DNA of 32,111 nt from Pyrodictium delaneyi (GCA_015661645.1 DQVR01000031.1:1-32111), one strand, 5' to 3'. Shown: positions 7,243 to 15,463, counted from the first letter of the stretch. The notes: generated by a model from the sequence alone, not told the origin. Numbers and translations are program-made.

Positions 7243-8400
7243 TTAGCTAACGGGCTCATATACGATGCCAAGCCTGCTAGCATAAGCATAGACGCGCTCG
7301 ACCTCCTCCCGATACACGGGCCTTACTAGTTCAGGCCAGCGCCTGGGATACTTGGCTACAAGATGCTCTGGGCGATACTGGTCCATTATATTCACGAGTA
7401 CTCTATCAAGAGGTAAATTCTCGGCAATCCACTTGAGCACTCTTAAGCTGCAGCACTCGACGTGAGATGGCAGCACTAGGTGTCTTATTATCATACTGCC
7501 GGACTCGACAGCTATCTTCAAGTTGCGGGTAACAACGTCAAAGTAACGGGGCACAGCTGATAACTTCATGGCACACTTGTTGTTACCGTATTTGAAGTCG
7601 GGAAGCCATAGATCTATTATATCAACAAGAATGTCCATAACCTCGGTAGTCATATACATATTTGAGTTCCAAATCTGTGGCACGTTCACGTCAAGATGAA
7701 GTAGAGACTCAATTATGGTAGGTAGACTAGGTGTAGGTTCACCACCTACGTGGTTTATGTTCCGTGCACCGTGTAACCGTAGCATCCTCTGTATCCACGC
7801 TAGCTTTTTAGCGTCAACGACTTCTCCTTGTCTAGGCATTGTTTGACTAATGTCGTAGTTCTGACAATAGACGCATGAAAAGTTACAGCCGCCATAAAAT
7901 ATAGTACCACTAGGTACTAAGGGTGCCTCCTCACCCAGATGGTGGAACCAGCTATGCACATAGACCCTTGAATCTAGTCTACAAGCACCTATACGTTTAC
8001 TCCTATCAACCATGCAGTGTCTTTCACAGAGCCTACATGGATTGGCAAGCATCTTTGCTAAAGCAATGTCGATATCGAGTAGAGAGTACTTTGGCTTACC
8101 TCTAAACTCTTTAACAAATAACTCTAGCGTTAGCTTGCCGGCACGTGCATCCTTGAAAAGTTTTTCGAAGAGCCTTCGTGCTCTCCTTTTAACATCGATA
8201 AGGTCCTTGTAGTCAAGCTTATATGGATCGTCTTCAGCTTCCACGTACTTCGCTATAATGTACTTTGCGGGTAGCTCGTTTATCATGACACCGTAGTACC
8301 ATGAGAGTCTTTTCCGTACATCTTCGTCCAGCCATACATGGACAGCGTCTGGCCTCATTAACTTCCATAGCCTCTCTGGCGTATAGCGGTCAAAAACCAT
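7243..8400 (-). CDS. PflX-like radical SAM Fe-S protein (COG1313)
   Basis: 385 residues, related to pyruvate formate-lyase activating enzymes. An auxiliary set C122-x2-C125-x3-C129 plus C140 (CRLCERHC, then GAC) is followed by the radical SAM motif C172-x3-C176-x2-C179 (CNFSCVYC). HVGGEPTPSLPTI supplies the GGE region. Members of this group are often of unknown target; a glycyl-radical substrate enzyme is not visible nearby, so a classic activase role is not supported. ATG start at 8400. It is first in a tight pair with the COG1031-type gene (17-base gap). Confidence 0.82.
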   Translation of the reverse strand: MVFDRYTPERLWKLMRPDAVHVWLDEDVRKRLSWYYGVMINELPAKYIIAKYVEAEDDPYKLDYKDLIDVKRRARRLFEKLFKDARAGKLTLELFVKEFRGKPKYSLLDIDIALAKMLANPCRLCERHCMVDRSKRIGACRLDSRVYVHSWFHHLGEEAPLVPSGTIFYGGCNFSCVYCQNYDISQTMPRQGEVVDAKKLAWIQRMLRLHGARNINHVGGEPTPSLPTIIESLLHLDVNVPQIWNSNMYMTTEVMDILVDIIDLWLPDFKYGNNKCAMKLSAVPRYFDVVTRNLKIAVESGSMIIRHLVLPSHVECCSLRVLKWIAENLPLDRVLVNIMDQYRPEHLVAKYPRRWPELVRPVYREEVERVYAYASRLGIVYEPVS

Positions 8401-8463
8401 TTGCGAGACCCCTCGGACACCAGTTGGTGGAACCTGGCTCTCTATTTTGTCTCTCTCCCGGGG

Positions 8464-8724
8464 CTAGGCCTGGCCACCCCTTTCTCTAAGTATACGATAA
8501 GCCTTCCATGGGGGAAGTGATATATAGTACTCCGCCAGTTCGTAGAGTCTTTCAAGCTCCTCTGATGTGGCATAGTCTATGGGTTCTCCCTCGTAGCCGG
8601 CGCGCTGCCATCTTTCATGGAGGTTCTCTACTAGTGCCATAACCACGGGGTCACTATAAAACGCAGCCTTATTCAGCTGCGGTGCTTCCTCGACTAGGCG
8701 GAGTATACGCTGCTTAAGGTCCAT
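8464..8724 (-). CDS. Small unknown alpha-helical protein
   Basis: 87 residues from the ATG at 8724 (MDLKQRILRLVEEAPQLNKAAFYSDP). The frame is open up to an ATG at 8781, but the minus-strand TATA-like ATTTTAAAG (8791-8799) places transcription start near 8769, after that codon, so the shorter form is preferred. The sequence is charged and helical with no membrane segment or metal motif. I do not recognise it. It lies between serS (same strand, own end at 8836) and the PflX-like gene, 63 bases upstream of the latter. Confidence 0.6.
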   Translation of the reverse strand: MDLKQRILRLVEEAPQLNKAAFYSDPVVMALVENLHERWQRAGYEGEPIDYATSEELERLYELAEYYISLPPWKAYRILRERGGQA

Positions 8725-8835
8725 AGAGCGTTGCACCCAGTATAGGTATAGGGGTATGTTTGCGCTAAATGAGATAATCATATACGTGTCTTTAAAATGT
8801 ATTAGATCGTATGCTTAAGAATTGAGAGTAACGGT

Positions 8836-10224
8836 TTACTCGTTTGTCTTCTCCTTCTTTACGGGGTATATTGCATCCTTAGGCGCTTTGCTGAAGGGCT
8901 CTAAATACTTTCGGAGGACCTTAGGTATGACTACTGTTCCATCTGGTTCCTGGAAGTTCTCCAGGATAGCGGTAATAGTGCGTGTAGACGCTATAGCTGT
9001 CGAGTTAAGTGTATGCACATATTCACGTACCATACCCTTCCGCCTTACAAGCCTTATGTTGAGCCTATAGCTCTGCCAGTCTGTTGTGTTACTCGCGCTA
9101 ACCATCTCTCGATACCGGCCTTGTGCAGGCATCCAGACTTCGAGGTCGTACTTCTTCGCAGCAGGTGCCCCTAGCTCGCCAGAAGCTACGTTCACAACTC
9201 TATATGGTAGACCAAGGCCTTGGAATAGTTCCTCAGCATTGTGTATTAGTTCTTCAAGGATGTTCCAGCTCTCTTCTGGCTTAGCGTAAACGTATTGCTC
9301 TACCTTATGGAACTGGTGGACGCGGAATATGCCCTTTAGGTCTCTATTGCCTGCCCCAGCCTCCTTGCGGAAGCATGGACTTATTCCTATAAGCTTTATG
9401 GGTAGCTCGTCCTCCATAACTTCTTCATTATAGTATAAACCTGCTAGAGGATGCTCAGCTGTGGCAATAAGGTAGAGGTCCTCGCCCTCTATCTTATATA
9501 TGGCGTCCTGGAAGGTCTCCATATCGATGACTCCCATGAGTATCCTGTGTCGTATCATGTATGGTGGCAGTACGAGCCTATACCCCTTGGAGGTAAGCCT
9601 ATCTATAGCGTATACTAGTAGAGCGAAGTCGAGCCACACCAGGTCGTCGAACAGGTAATAGAAGCGGGAACCAGCAACCTCGGCAGCTTTTATAGTATTA
9701 CCGAGTTTGAGAACGTTCTCTAGCATGTCTGCATGGCCAACTGGCTTCCAGTCGAGAAGCTCGTAGTCTACCTTGAATCCCCACTTTTCGGTCTGTTCGC
9801 GGAATGCGTCTAGGAACTCCCGGTACACTCTTGGTCGCCCCCAGAACCTTACGGGTACACTGTATTCGTCAGAGTCTCCTTCAGGGACGGACTCGTGCAC
9901 TATGTTAGGCAGAGATAGCAACAGTTTCTCGCGCTCAGCTTCCACGCGCTTTAGCTCCTCTTCAAGCTTTTCCCTTTCCTTGAGCAGCCTTTTAGCTTCC
10001 TCTATCAGCTTCTTGCGCTCCTCCGGGTCGCGTGTTTTAGCTATGCTACGCGTTATCACGTTGTGGCGATGACGTACCTCGTCAACCATCCGTTTAAGCT
10101 TGCGCCACTGCTCGTCTAGGCTACGCAGTCTGTCAACAAGTGATGGATCCATGTAACGCTTTCTCAAGCTCTCGCGGAGAACCTCTGGGTTCTCTCTGAG
10201 ATACCGTAGCAGGCTCCACGTCAA
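8836..10224 (-). CDS. serS: Seryl-tRNA synthetase
   Basis: Class II synthetase charging tRNA-Ser; 462 residues, of the common (not methanogen-type) SerRS form. Residues ~28-105 form the long antiparallel coiled coil that grips the tRNA extra arm. TAEHPLAGLY (255-264) is the serine/ATP region, motif 2 is CFRKEAGAGNRDLKGIFRVHQF (284-305), and motif 3 is NSTAIASTRTITAILENFQ near 405-425. The C-terminal tail is lysine-rich. The start is TTG at 10224: GGGGG lies nine bases upstream on the minus strand, and the protein begins MTWSLLRYLRENPE as in the family. A TATA box at 10265-10273 gives a leader of about 20 bases. Confidence 0.95.
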   Translation of the reverse strand: MTWSLLRYLRENPEVLRESLRKRYMDPSLVDRLRSLDEQWRKLKRMVDEVRHRHNVITRSIAKTRDPEERKKLIEEAKRLLKEREKLEEELKRVEAEREKLLLSLPNIVHESVPEGDSDEYSVPVRFWGRPRVYREFLDAFREQTEKWGFKVDYELLDWKPVGHADMLENVLKLGNTIKAAEVAGSRFYYLFDDLVWLDFALLVYAIDRLTSKGYRLVLPPYMIRHRILMGVIDMETFQDAIYKIEGEDLYLIATAEHPLAGLYYNEEVMEDELPIKLIGISPCFRKEAGAGNRDLKGIFRVHQFHKVEQYVYAKPEESWNILEELIHNAEELFQGLGLPYRVVNVASGELGAPAAKKYDLEVWMPAQGRYREMVSASNTTDWQSYRLNIRLVRRKGMVREYVHTLNSTAIASTRTITAILENFQEPDGTVVIPKVLRKYLEPFSKAPKDAIYPVKKEKTNE

Positions 10225-10263
10225 CCTTGTTGACCCCCATTATAGACTCCTGGGCTATACTGC

Positions 10264-10273
10264 TCTATAAAAC
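10264..10273 (-). promoter_or_regulatory. TATA box of serS, possibly bidirectional
   Basis: Minus strand GTTTTATAGA, about 45 bases before the serS start. Read rightwards it is TCTATAAAAC, which would start a transcript near 10294 that runs into the inverted repeat at 10342. Confidence 0.55.
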
Positions 10274-10341
10274 TAAGCCTATGGTGTAGGACGGTGCCTT
10301 GACGAGCTATGGTAGAACGTATGAACAGCTTTACCGTGGAA

Positions 10342-10429
10342 GGGGCCGGGTCAGCTGTGGTGGTCCCCTCCTCATACGCTAAAAGGGCGTCGGCTGCCAG
10401 CCTTTTGCAGAGCAGTCACACCCGGCCTC
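10342..10429. ncRNA. GC-rich folded element, possible structured RNA
   Basis: GGCCGGGT (10344-10351) pairs perfectly with ACCCGGCC (10420-10427), extended by one G-T and one G-C pair. Inside are hairpins ACGC/GCGT (around 10377-10391) and GGCT/AGCC (around 10392-10402), followed by TTTT. It could be transcribed rightwards from the TATA at 10264, but the strand is not decided. It is not a tRNA: there is no T-loop sequence before the 3' stem. No known family recognised. Confidence 0.35.
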
Positions 10430-10536
10430 CGAGAACGAGAAGCCATATCAGGTGAGTGATAAACCCGGGGTTAACGAGCTAAAGCTGGAGCCCTAGAGAC
10501 GGTGGCTGTACTATCCAGGTGTCTATCTGTTAGCTT

Positions 10537-10929
10537 TTAGCCTTGAAGCTGCTCATACCTTTTTATCCACTCTTCGACAACGTCGTAGCCGAATAGCTCT
10601 TGAAGAAGCTTGCGGCCCTCCGGTGTTACGCGTCGCGGATTCCAAGGCGTCTCTAAATCGAGTTCTATTTCAACATCCTTTATCTCTGGCACGTTCTGGC
10701 GGATAGCCTCCTCGGCCATCAGAGCTATCTGGCCGGCTACAGGACACCCTGGTGCTGTCAGACCTAGCCTTATTTTGACCTTCCCATCCCTAATATCGAT
10801 GTCGTATACCAGGCCAAGATCATACACGTTTACAGGGATTTCTGGGTCGTATACAGTCCTAAGTGCGTCGATTATCTTTGCCTTCAGCTTCTCAACATCT
10901 GTACTGCCCCCGGGCCGTGTGCTAGTCAA
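10537..10929 (-). CDS. MIP18/DUF59-family Fe-S assembly protein (SufT/PaaD-like)
   Basis: 130 residues. The DUF59 core is clear: helix ALRTVYDPEIPVNVYDLGLVYDI (residues ~22-45), a beta pair with DGKVKIRLGLTAPGCPVAGQI including the conserved cysteine, and the closing strand VEIELDLETPWNPRRVTPEGRKLL. Family members help mature or insert iron-sulfur clusters. That suits a neighbourhood with three radical SAM enzymes, although they are not in the same transcript. The start is TTG; GGAGGG lies 14 bases upstream, so the exact start is less certain. It is downstream of the small membrane protein by 90 bases. Confidence 0.85.
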   Translation of the reverse strand: MTSTRPGGSTDVEKLKAKIIDALRTVYDPEIPVNVYDLGLVYDIDIRDGKVKIRLGLTAPGCPVAGQIALMAEEAIRQNVPEIKDVEIELDLETPWNPRRVTPEGRKLLQELFGYDVVEEWIKRYEQLQG

Positions 10930-11019
10930 GGCTATCTAAGCCCTCCAATACCCAGTTCACTATAGCTTCTAGCAGTAGAGCGTGTATATTCTTAGCGTCC
11001 AGTAGGTAGCCTGGCTGGT

Positions 11020-11241
11020 CTACACGCTAAATAGCTTGGCTAGAATCCTCCTAGTAATAGCGTATGCCAGAAACGGCGATATGGCTGTAAACAATGCGCC
11101 GACGGTTAGTAGAAGGCTGCTGTCTCGTGTAGCGCCAAGGTAGACCATGTACAGTGAGCAGGCAGCTATTGGTACAAGTATGGCGTTGAAAACAGCCATG
11201 CCTCTTGCAAGTGGTGAACTGGGTCTAGTCACTGTCTCCAC
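11020..11241 (-). CDS. Small two-helix membrane protein
   Basis: 73 residues with two hydrophobic segments, about 17-35 (VFNAILVPIAACSLYMVYL) and 45-63 (LTVGALFTAISPFLAYAI), and short charged ends. No family recognised. The GTG start at 11241 overlaps the last 17 bases of the CinA-type gene, so translation is probably coupled. A second GTG three codons on (11232) has a better spaced GGTGG and may be the real start. Confidence 0.65.
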   Translation of the reverse strand: METVTRPSSPLARGMAVFNAILVPIAACSLYMVYLGATRDSSLLLTVGALFTAISPFLAYAITRRILAKLFSV

Positions 11242-12004
11242 CCTGTATAAGCTTCTTTAGATAGCCGAGAACGGTGAGCACCTTAGACCTGGCAGTATCG
11301 CAGTCTGGCGCGGAAGCCATAACCTTCACGTCTATGATGGGGTTATCTACTTCGTGTCCCTTTGGGTGGCTCTTAATGTAGCAATCGCTGCACAGCTTAG
11401 AGGCTTTTCTAAGCAGTGGTGCTAGTGACGATTCGGGGACACCCTCAATAGTTATACCTTCCTCAGCTACGCATAGTTCTGGGAGGATGTGGGCTAGCCT
11501 ATTGAGGGCTATCTTTAGCATAGCCTCCATCTCGCTAGGGACACCGGGCAGAACCACTATATGAGAGCCTGAATAGTTGATATAGGCGCCAGGTGCAGCC
11601 CCTACTGGGTTAGGTACGGGCTCGGCACCAAGAGGAAGATAAGCCATTTTCAAACGCTCTCTAGTAAGTTGGAGACCTCTTTTACGGTAGAAGGCTTCAA
11701 CCATTTCTAGTGCAGCTTTATTCAGAACCAATGGCGCGTTTATGGCTGCTGCTACTGCCTCCATAGTAATGTCGTCGTCCGTGGGTCCGAGGCCTCCTGT
11801 CGTTACAACTATGTCGGCGTAACCTACAGCCTCCCGTACAGATGTGGCTATATCGTCGAGATAGTCCCCAACAACCACTATACGCTTTACAATAACACCT
11901 CTAAGCATGAGTTCTCGAGCTATTACGGTAGCATTAGTGTTAGTTATTCTCCCTATGAGCAGCTCGTTTCCTATATTCACTACCCATGCATGGGGGCGGT
12001 ACAC
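11225..12004 (-). CDS. CinA/MoCF-type molybdopterin-binding domain protein
   Basis: 259 residues. N-terminal MoCF fold as in CinA and MoaB/MogA: VNIGNELLIGRITNTNATVIARELMLRG, then the signature VVTTGGLGPTDDDITMEAVA (residues ~84-104). The domain continues with PNPVGAAPGAYI and HIVVLPGVPSEMEAMLK. The C-terminal deamidase domain of full CinA is missing, as in many archaeal COG1058 proteins, so an NMN deamidase role is not supported by the sequence alone. GTG start at 12004, preceded by GGGTAGC. Its mRNA would begin near 12108 (TATA at 12131-12140), giving a long, very GC-rich leader. Confidence 0.85.
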   Translation of the reverse strand: MYRPHAWVVNIGNELLIGRITNTNATVIARELMLRGVIVKRIVVVGDYLDDIATSVREAVGYADIVVTTGGLGPTDDDITMEAVAAAINAPLVLNKAALEMVEAFYRKRGLQLTRERLKMAYLPLGAEPVPNPVGAAPGAYINYSGSHIVVLPGVPSEMEAMLKIALNRLAHILPELCVAEEGITIEGVPESSLAPLLRKASKLCSDCYIKSHPKGHEVDNPIIDVKVMASAPDCDTARSKVLTVLGYLKKLIQGGDSD

Positions 12005-12037
12005 TGGACGCTACCCTAAAACCCCCGTAGGAGAGGT

Positions 12038-12116
12038 GGTATACAACACGCGCGCCGCCCCCCAGACAGCCCCGCGGCACGGGGCGTGGATGAAGGTCCG
12101 GGGACTTGCCTCCCGC
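12038..12116 (-). ncRNA. Very GC-rich folded leader or small RNA
   Basis: About 80% G+C over 70 bases, far above the neighbouring sequence. Contains a perfect 6-bp hairpin GCCCCG/CGGGGC (12069-12074 with 12080-12085, five-base loop) and a GGGA/TCCC hairpin at 12100-12114. A minus-strand TATA (12131-12140) predicts a start near 12108, exactly at the beginning of this segment. It could be a regulatory leader of the CinA-type gene or an independent RNA. No family assigned. Confidence 0.4.
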
Positions 12117-12130
12117 AATCCTATCTAGAC

Positions 12131-12140
12131 GATTATAGAG
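12131..12140 (-). promoter_or_regulatory. TATA box upstream of CinA-type gene
   Basis: Minus strand CTCTATAATC, predicted transcription start near 12108. Confidence 0.45.
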
Positions 12141-12302
12141 CATCAATAGGGTAGACGTATAGAAGGACAGCCTATGCAGGCAATGTAGTGCTCGAGCAGT
12201 AGCCCGCAGGAAGGAGCTATGTTCTATCGACTAATGGAGAATTGGTAATTAAGCTGGTGCAATAGCATCTATAAAAGAGTAAAAGTGTGCTGGAATGTGA
12301 GG

Positions 12303-13655
12303 CTAGTAGAGCAGGTACAGTTTGCCGTCCTCTATCGTGTCTATATCGAAGCAGTAATGTACCTTCGTATACTCCTTCCTATAAGCTTTAACCTCTTCTG
12401 CAACCCTCCTAGGGTCTTCGCCGTCAATTAGTATCCTCCTCATGAACCTTGCTATGTCCTTCATATTGTCTTCATTCATGCCGTATCTCGTCATCTCCTG
12501 GACGCCTAGCCGTAGGCCGCTAGGATCCTTTATGGCGTCTGGTGGGTCGTAGGGCAGCAGGTTCTTGTTAACTATTATATTAGCCTCCTCAAGCAGCTTT
12601 GCTGCCTTTGCGCCGCCGCCCTGGGGGCGGACGTCGAGTACGACCTGGTGGCTCTTAGTATAGCCCAAATGCTCCCCGAGCACCTTAAAGCCTTCAGCAG
12701 CTAGCGCTTCTGCTAGCGCCTTAGCGTTGCGGATTATCTGGTCTGCATAGGCCTCTCCGAAGTATTTCATCTCGACAGCAGTTACTGCTAGAGCAGGAAG
12801 GCGGTGCAGATGGTGGTTGCTGACAAAGTATGGGAACACGGCACGTGATATAGGCTTGTAGAGGCTCTCATCGCGTGTAACTATTACGCCGCCCTGAGGC
12901 CCGGGAAATGTTTTGTGTGTTGACGCGGTTAGTATGTCTGCACCGTGGTCTAGGGGGTTGCGCCACCTTTTGCCAACTATGAGTCCTAGTACGTGAGCTG
13001 CGTCATATACAAGCTTTGCACCAGCACTGTGTGCTGCATGAGCTATCTCTTTCACGGGATGGGGGAATAAGTACACACTGGCGCCGAGAACGACGAAGCT
13101 CGGCTTTACCTCCTCTATCAGCTTAACGGCGCGGTCAACGTCGATGTTCATTTGCTCGTGGTCGTATGGCATCTCTATATGCTCTATACACAGCGCGCCA
13201 AGTGTGCCAAACTTTGTATGACTTACATGTGCGCCGGCTTGAACAGGAGCTATGACCGCCTTGGAGCCGCACTTGCCGAGGACTCGGAAAACTGATGCAT
13301 TAGCAGTCGTGCCGCTTATTGGTCTTGGGTCCACATAGTCGGCTTGGAGGAGTTCGCCCATGAGCTTCATTACTCTTACTTCAATCTCGTCAACATACCG
13401 TGTACCCTGGTAGTAGCGCTTGAATGGCTTACCTTCGGCGTAGCGGTGCATCATGTCAGATAGGTACGCGGAGGTAGCCAGAGGGCTCATGGCATTCTCG
13501 CTTGCGATCAAGTTTATAGTCTCGTACTTTCTCCAGCGGTTGTGCCGTCTAGTAATGCTTAGTATATCTCTAAGCTCCTCTGGTAGGAGACTGAGCTTAT
13601 TCTCCCAATAGTCTTGCAAGACTGGCCGGCACCAGGTTAGTCCACCACATAGCAT
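12303..13655 (-). CDS. glyA: Serine hydroxymethyltransferase
   Basis: PLP enzyme interconverting serine and glycine with transfer of a one-carbon unit to a folate or methanopterin-type carrier; cytoplasmic. 450 residues. Family marks: INLIASENAMSP (48-58), YYQGTRYVDEIE (81-92), the PLP-pyridine aspartate in VYDAAHVLGL (D218), and the Schiff-base lysine K248 in STHKTFPGPQGG. The archaeal subtype is suggested by the C-terminal part with GEDPRRVAEEVKAYR and a tyrosine-rich end. The ATG at 13655 is taken, but no good ribosome site precedes it and the first ~12 residues (MLCGGLTWCRPV) are not typical; the TTG at residue 13 is an alternative. The next gene upstream (13704) is on the same strand, 48 bases away. 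Confidence 0.93.
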   Translation of the reverse strand: MLCGGLTWCRPVLQDYWENKLSLLPEELRDILSITRRHNRWRKYETINLIASENAMSPLATSAYLSDMMHRYAEGKPFKRYYQGTRYVDEIEVRVMKLMGELLQADYVDPRPISGTTANASVFRVLGKCGSKAVIAPVQAGAHVSHTKFGTLGALCIEHIEMPYDHEQMNIDVDRAVKLIEEVKPSFVVLGASVYLFPHPVKEIAHAAHSAGAKLVYDAAHVLGLIVGKRWRNPLDHGADILTASTHKTFPGPQGGVIVTRDESLYKPISRAVFPYFVSNHHLHRLPALAVTAVEMKYFGEAYADQIIRNAKALAEALAAEGFKVLGEHLGYTKSHQVVLDVRPQGGGAKAAKLLEEANIIVNKNLLPYDPPDAIKDPSGLRLGVQEMTRYGMNEDNMKDIARFMRRILIDGEDPRRVAEEVKAYRKEYTKVHYCFDIDTIEDGKLYLLY

Positions 13656-13703
13656 CTAGGGGGTAAATAGAGCCCTTCCACAGCAAGTTCTACGGGGAGC
13701 ACA

Positions 13704-13955
13704 TCAGATTTTGACGTGTGAGACAGCTTGTCCAGTAGCATCTAGCACTCGGCGAGCCTTCTCTACGGCTTGCTCTACTATGTCGTAGGTAACCGGTACT
13801 CCAACCTCGTCCTCGTAGCGGCGTAGAAGCCAGTAGGCATCTATAGTATCTTTCCACTCGTTCATGTGTTCTACAAGTATCTCTGCTGCCCGCTCGGCTG
13901 CTAATATTAACCTCTCATCAATATAGTCCTTGTCTGAATGCTGCGTCGTATTCAT
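13704..13955 (-). CDS. Small unknown helical protein upstream of glyA
   Basis: 83 residues from the ATG at 13955, chosen because GGGGGTG sits nine bases upstream; the GTG at 13967 in the same frame would overlap that ribosome site. Highly charged and helical (ERLILAAERAAEILVEHMNEWKD in part, then VEQAVEKARRVLDA). No motif recognised. Likely co-transcribed with glyA. Confidence 0.65.
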   Translation of the reverse strand: MNTTQHSDKDYIDERLILAAERAAEILVEHMNEWKDTIDAYWLLRRYEDEVGVPVTYDIVEQAVEKARRVLDATGQAVSHVKI

Positions 13956-14144
13956 AGGCGTGTACACCCCCAGTAGTTGTTTCTTGTTACACTCTATTTG
14001 GTGTTACCCTACGTAAAGTGTACTACCGGATTAGAATGGTATCTTCCGCCGTATCCTGTCCCGTTAACAGCCTATACTCTATGGTTGAGTTGGCTCGGGT
14101 TACCAGGCTGTAGTGGCTTAAGTGGCCCGCAGAGGCTGGAATAG

Positions 14145-14591
14145 TTGCGCTGGGGTCTCTCCGTGTCTGCCGCAGCAGACGTCGGGGTAGCCGTAGCAGT
14201 CCACGAAGCTGGTATACCACTCGAGATGGAGGCGGTATTCACAGCGGATGTCGAAATAATGATATATGGGGCGCTTGATGCAGCCACGGAAGAGCTTATA
14301 GAAAATGCACGCAAAGCGGCCAAAATTCTAAGAGAAGAGTACGGTATCGAAGCCATCGTGGTTCCAAACACGGTATACTGGGATGTATCTCATGTAGGTG
14401 TGTTTACTCCGTACAGCATACCCGTGCTGGTTATAAATGGTAGGGAAATAGCAGAGGGCCGCGTCCTAAAAGTGGAGGAAATAGTTGATGTAGCGCTTTC
14501 GCTTCTTGGATACAATAGTGATAGGTCTTCCGGGCTACCCGTACTCAAGAACGGAGATGACACAGTCAATGCTGTAGCATCTACGTGGTAG
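14145..14591 (+). CDS. Thioredoxin-fold-like protein lacking the CxxC motif
   Basis: Up to 148 residues. The C-terminal half has the look of a thioredoxin/glutaredoxin fold: a strand, the cis-proline-type turn YSIPVLVINGREIAEGRV, then the final helix VEEIVDVALSLLGY. The place where CxxC would be (strand VEIMIYGALDAATEEL, then a helix) has no cysteine at all, so a redox role is unlikely. The start is uncertain: TTG at 14145 could be leaderless behind a TATA-like CTTAAG near 14118; ATG at 14226 is the alternative. The last 57 bases overlap the 3' end of the convergent PfkB gene. Confidence 0.6.
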   Translation: MRWGLSVSAAADVGVAVAVHEAGIPLEMEAVFTADVEIMIYGALDAATEELIENARKAAKILREEYGIEAIVVPNTVYWDVSHVGVFTPYSIPVLVINGREIAEGRVLKVEEIVDVALSLLGYNSDRSSGLPVLKNGDDTVNAVASTW

Positions 14592-15461
14592 CCGGTATAT
14601 ACTAGCGTCAAACTTTTCTTCAAAACTGTCTTTACATAATCCATATCCTCCGCGGGCTATCTCATCCCTCTTCTCCAGTATACATGACACAGCTGTGGCG
14701 GCCCCCAGCACGGAGCGTTCTAATCCATATCCTTTCCAAATACCGTAGAGAACTAGTGTTGAGAACATATCCCCAGCACCGGTAGGAATCATATTCACGC
14801 TCCGAGGCCTAGTGACGAAGCTATAGCCTCTATACAGTACAAGTGCGCCTCTAGGCCCATCAGTAATCATTATGGTAATATGGTTTGAGTTGGAACTGTA
14901 TCTGAATAGTCTATCCAGGGCTATGAAATCCGGTATATCCTCCAAACTAGCTTTAATAGCTACGAAATTGTCGGCTTTTTCGACTTGCTCTACAAGAGCT
15001 AGGACGTTCTCACTAAACGTCGTAACTCCCTCATCATAATAAAGACGGCTAAATCCTTGAACATCCAAAATGGCTAGGCTGTAGTGGCTTAGCAGCCTGG
15101 CGGCATTATCAATATCGAGTTCGGCGAGGACAGGTGATATGAGTGCTGCACTGCCTTTCGGGTCTTCAAACCCTATCTTATAGAGGCTAAGAGGCTTCAG
15201 CTTGCGGCCTGTATTTTTCTCCTCTAGCACGAACACTGTAGCGCACTCCGGAATAGTGGCCAGCGTATCGGTCTCCATGCACCACTCTATCCTAAGATAC
15301 CATTCTACGTCCATACACGTATCGTATGGTAGCCTAACTCTAGCATCCGAGGCACCAACAGCATAAAGTGCTAGCCTGGCATAATAGGCGGGGCCGCCCC
15401 TACACAGACGACCGTTAATGATATCTAATGTGGGGGAGGAAAAGACATCGAGAACAAACAT
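14535..15461 (-). CDS. PfkB-family carbohydrate/nucleoside kinase
   Basis: 308 residues, ribokinase fold. The C-terminal signature PTGAGDMFSTLVLYG carries the anion hole and catalytic base D231. N-terminal RGGPAYYARLALYAVGA replaces the usual GGxxxN substrate loop. ITDGPRGALVLY (199-210) is the usual strand before it. The substrate is not evident; the family covers ribose, ADP-dependent sugar, nucleoside and inositol kinases. ATG start two bases after the stop of the zinc-finger gene, so the two are an operon. The 3' end overlaps the convergent gene by 57 bases. Confidence 0.85.
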   Translation of the reverse strand: MFVLDVFSSPTLDIINGRLCRGGPAYYARLALYAVGASDARVRLPYDTCMDVEWYLRIEWCMETDTLATIPECATVFVLEEKNTGRKLKPLSLYKIGFEDPKGSAALISPVLAELDIDNAARLLSHYSLAILDVQGFSRLYYDEGVTTFSENVLALVEQVEKADNFVAIKASLEDIPDFIALDRLFRYSSNSNHITIMITDGPRGALVLYRGYSFVTRPRSVNMIPTGAGDMFSTLVLYGIWKGYGLERSVLGAATAVSCILEKRDEIARGGYGLCKDSFEEKFDASIYRLPRRCYSIDCVISVLEYG

Positions 15462-15463
15462 TG

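Larger units (their letters stand above)
10225..10536. other. Non-coding gap with promoter and inverted repeat
   Basis: 312 bases without a protein gene. Contains the serS promoter (10264-10273, symmetric enough to fire rightwards too) and a GC-rich inverted repeat at 10342-10429. The rest, 10431-10536, shows nothing I can identify. Confidence 0.6.
12005..12302. other. Non-coding gap with GC-rich leader RNA
   Basis: The right half (12141-12302) shows only T-rich minus-strand sequence before glyA ends. The left half holds the minus-strand promoter and the folded GC-rich segment described separately. Confidence 0.5.

Noticed and set aside
10344..10427. tRNA-like 7-bp end pairing GGCCGGG/CCCGGCC
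   Set aside because: No T-loop, D-arm or anticodon arm can be placed between the ends.
12100..12114. Minus-strand GGGAGGCAAGTCCCC resembles the RNase P RNA core GAGGAAAGUCC
   Set aside because: One base differs and the other conserved RNase P regions (CR-IV and CR-V) are absent within the ~110 bases before the next gene.
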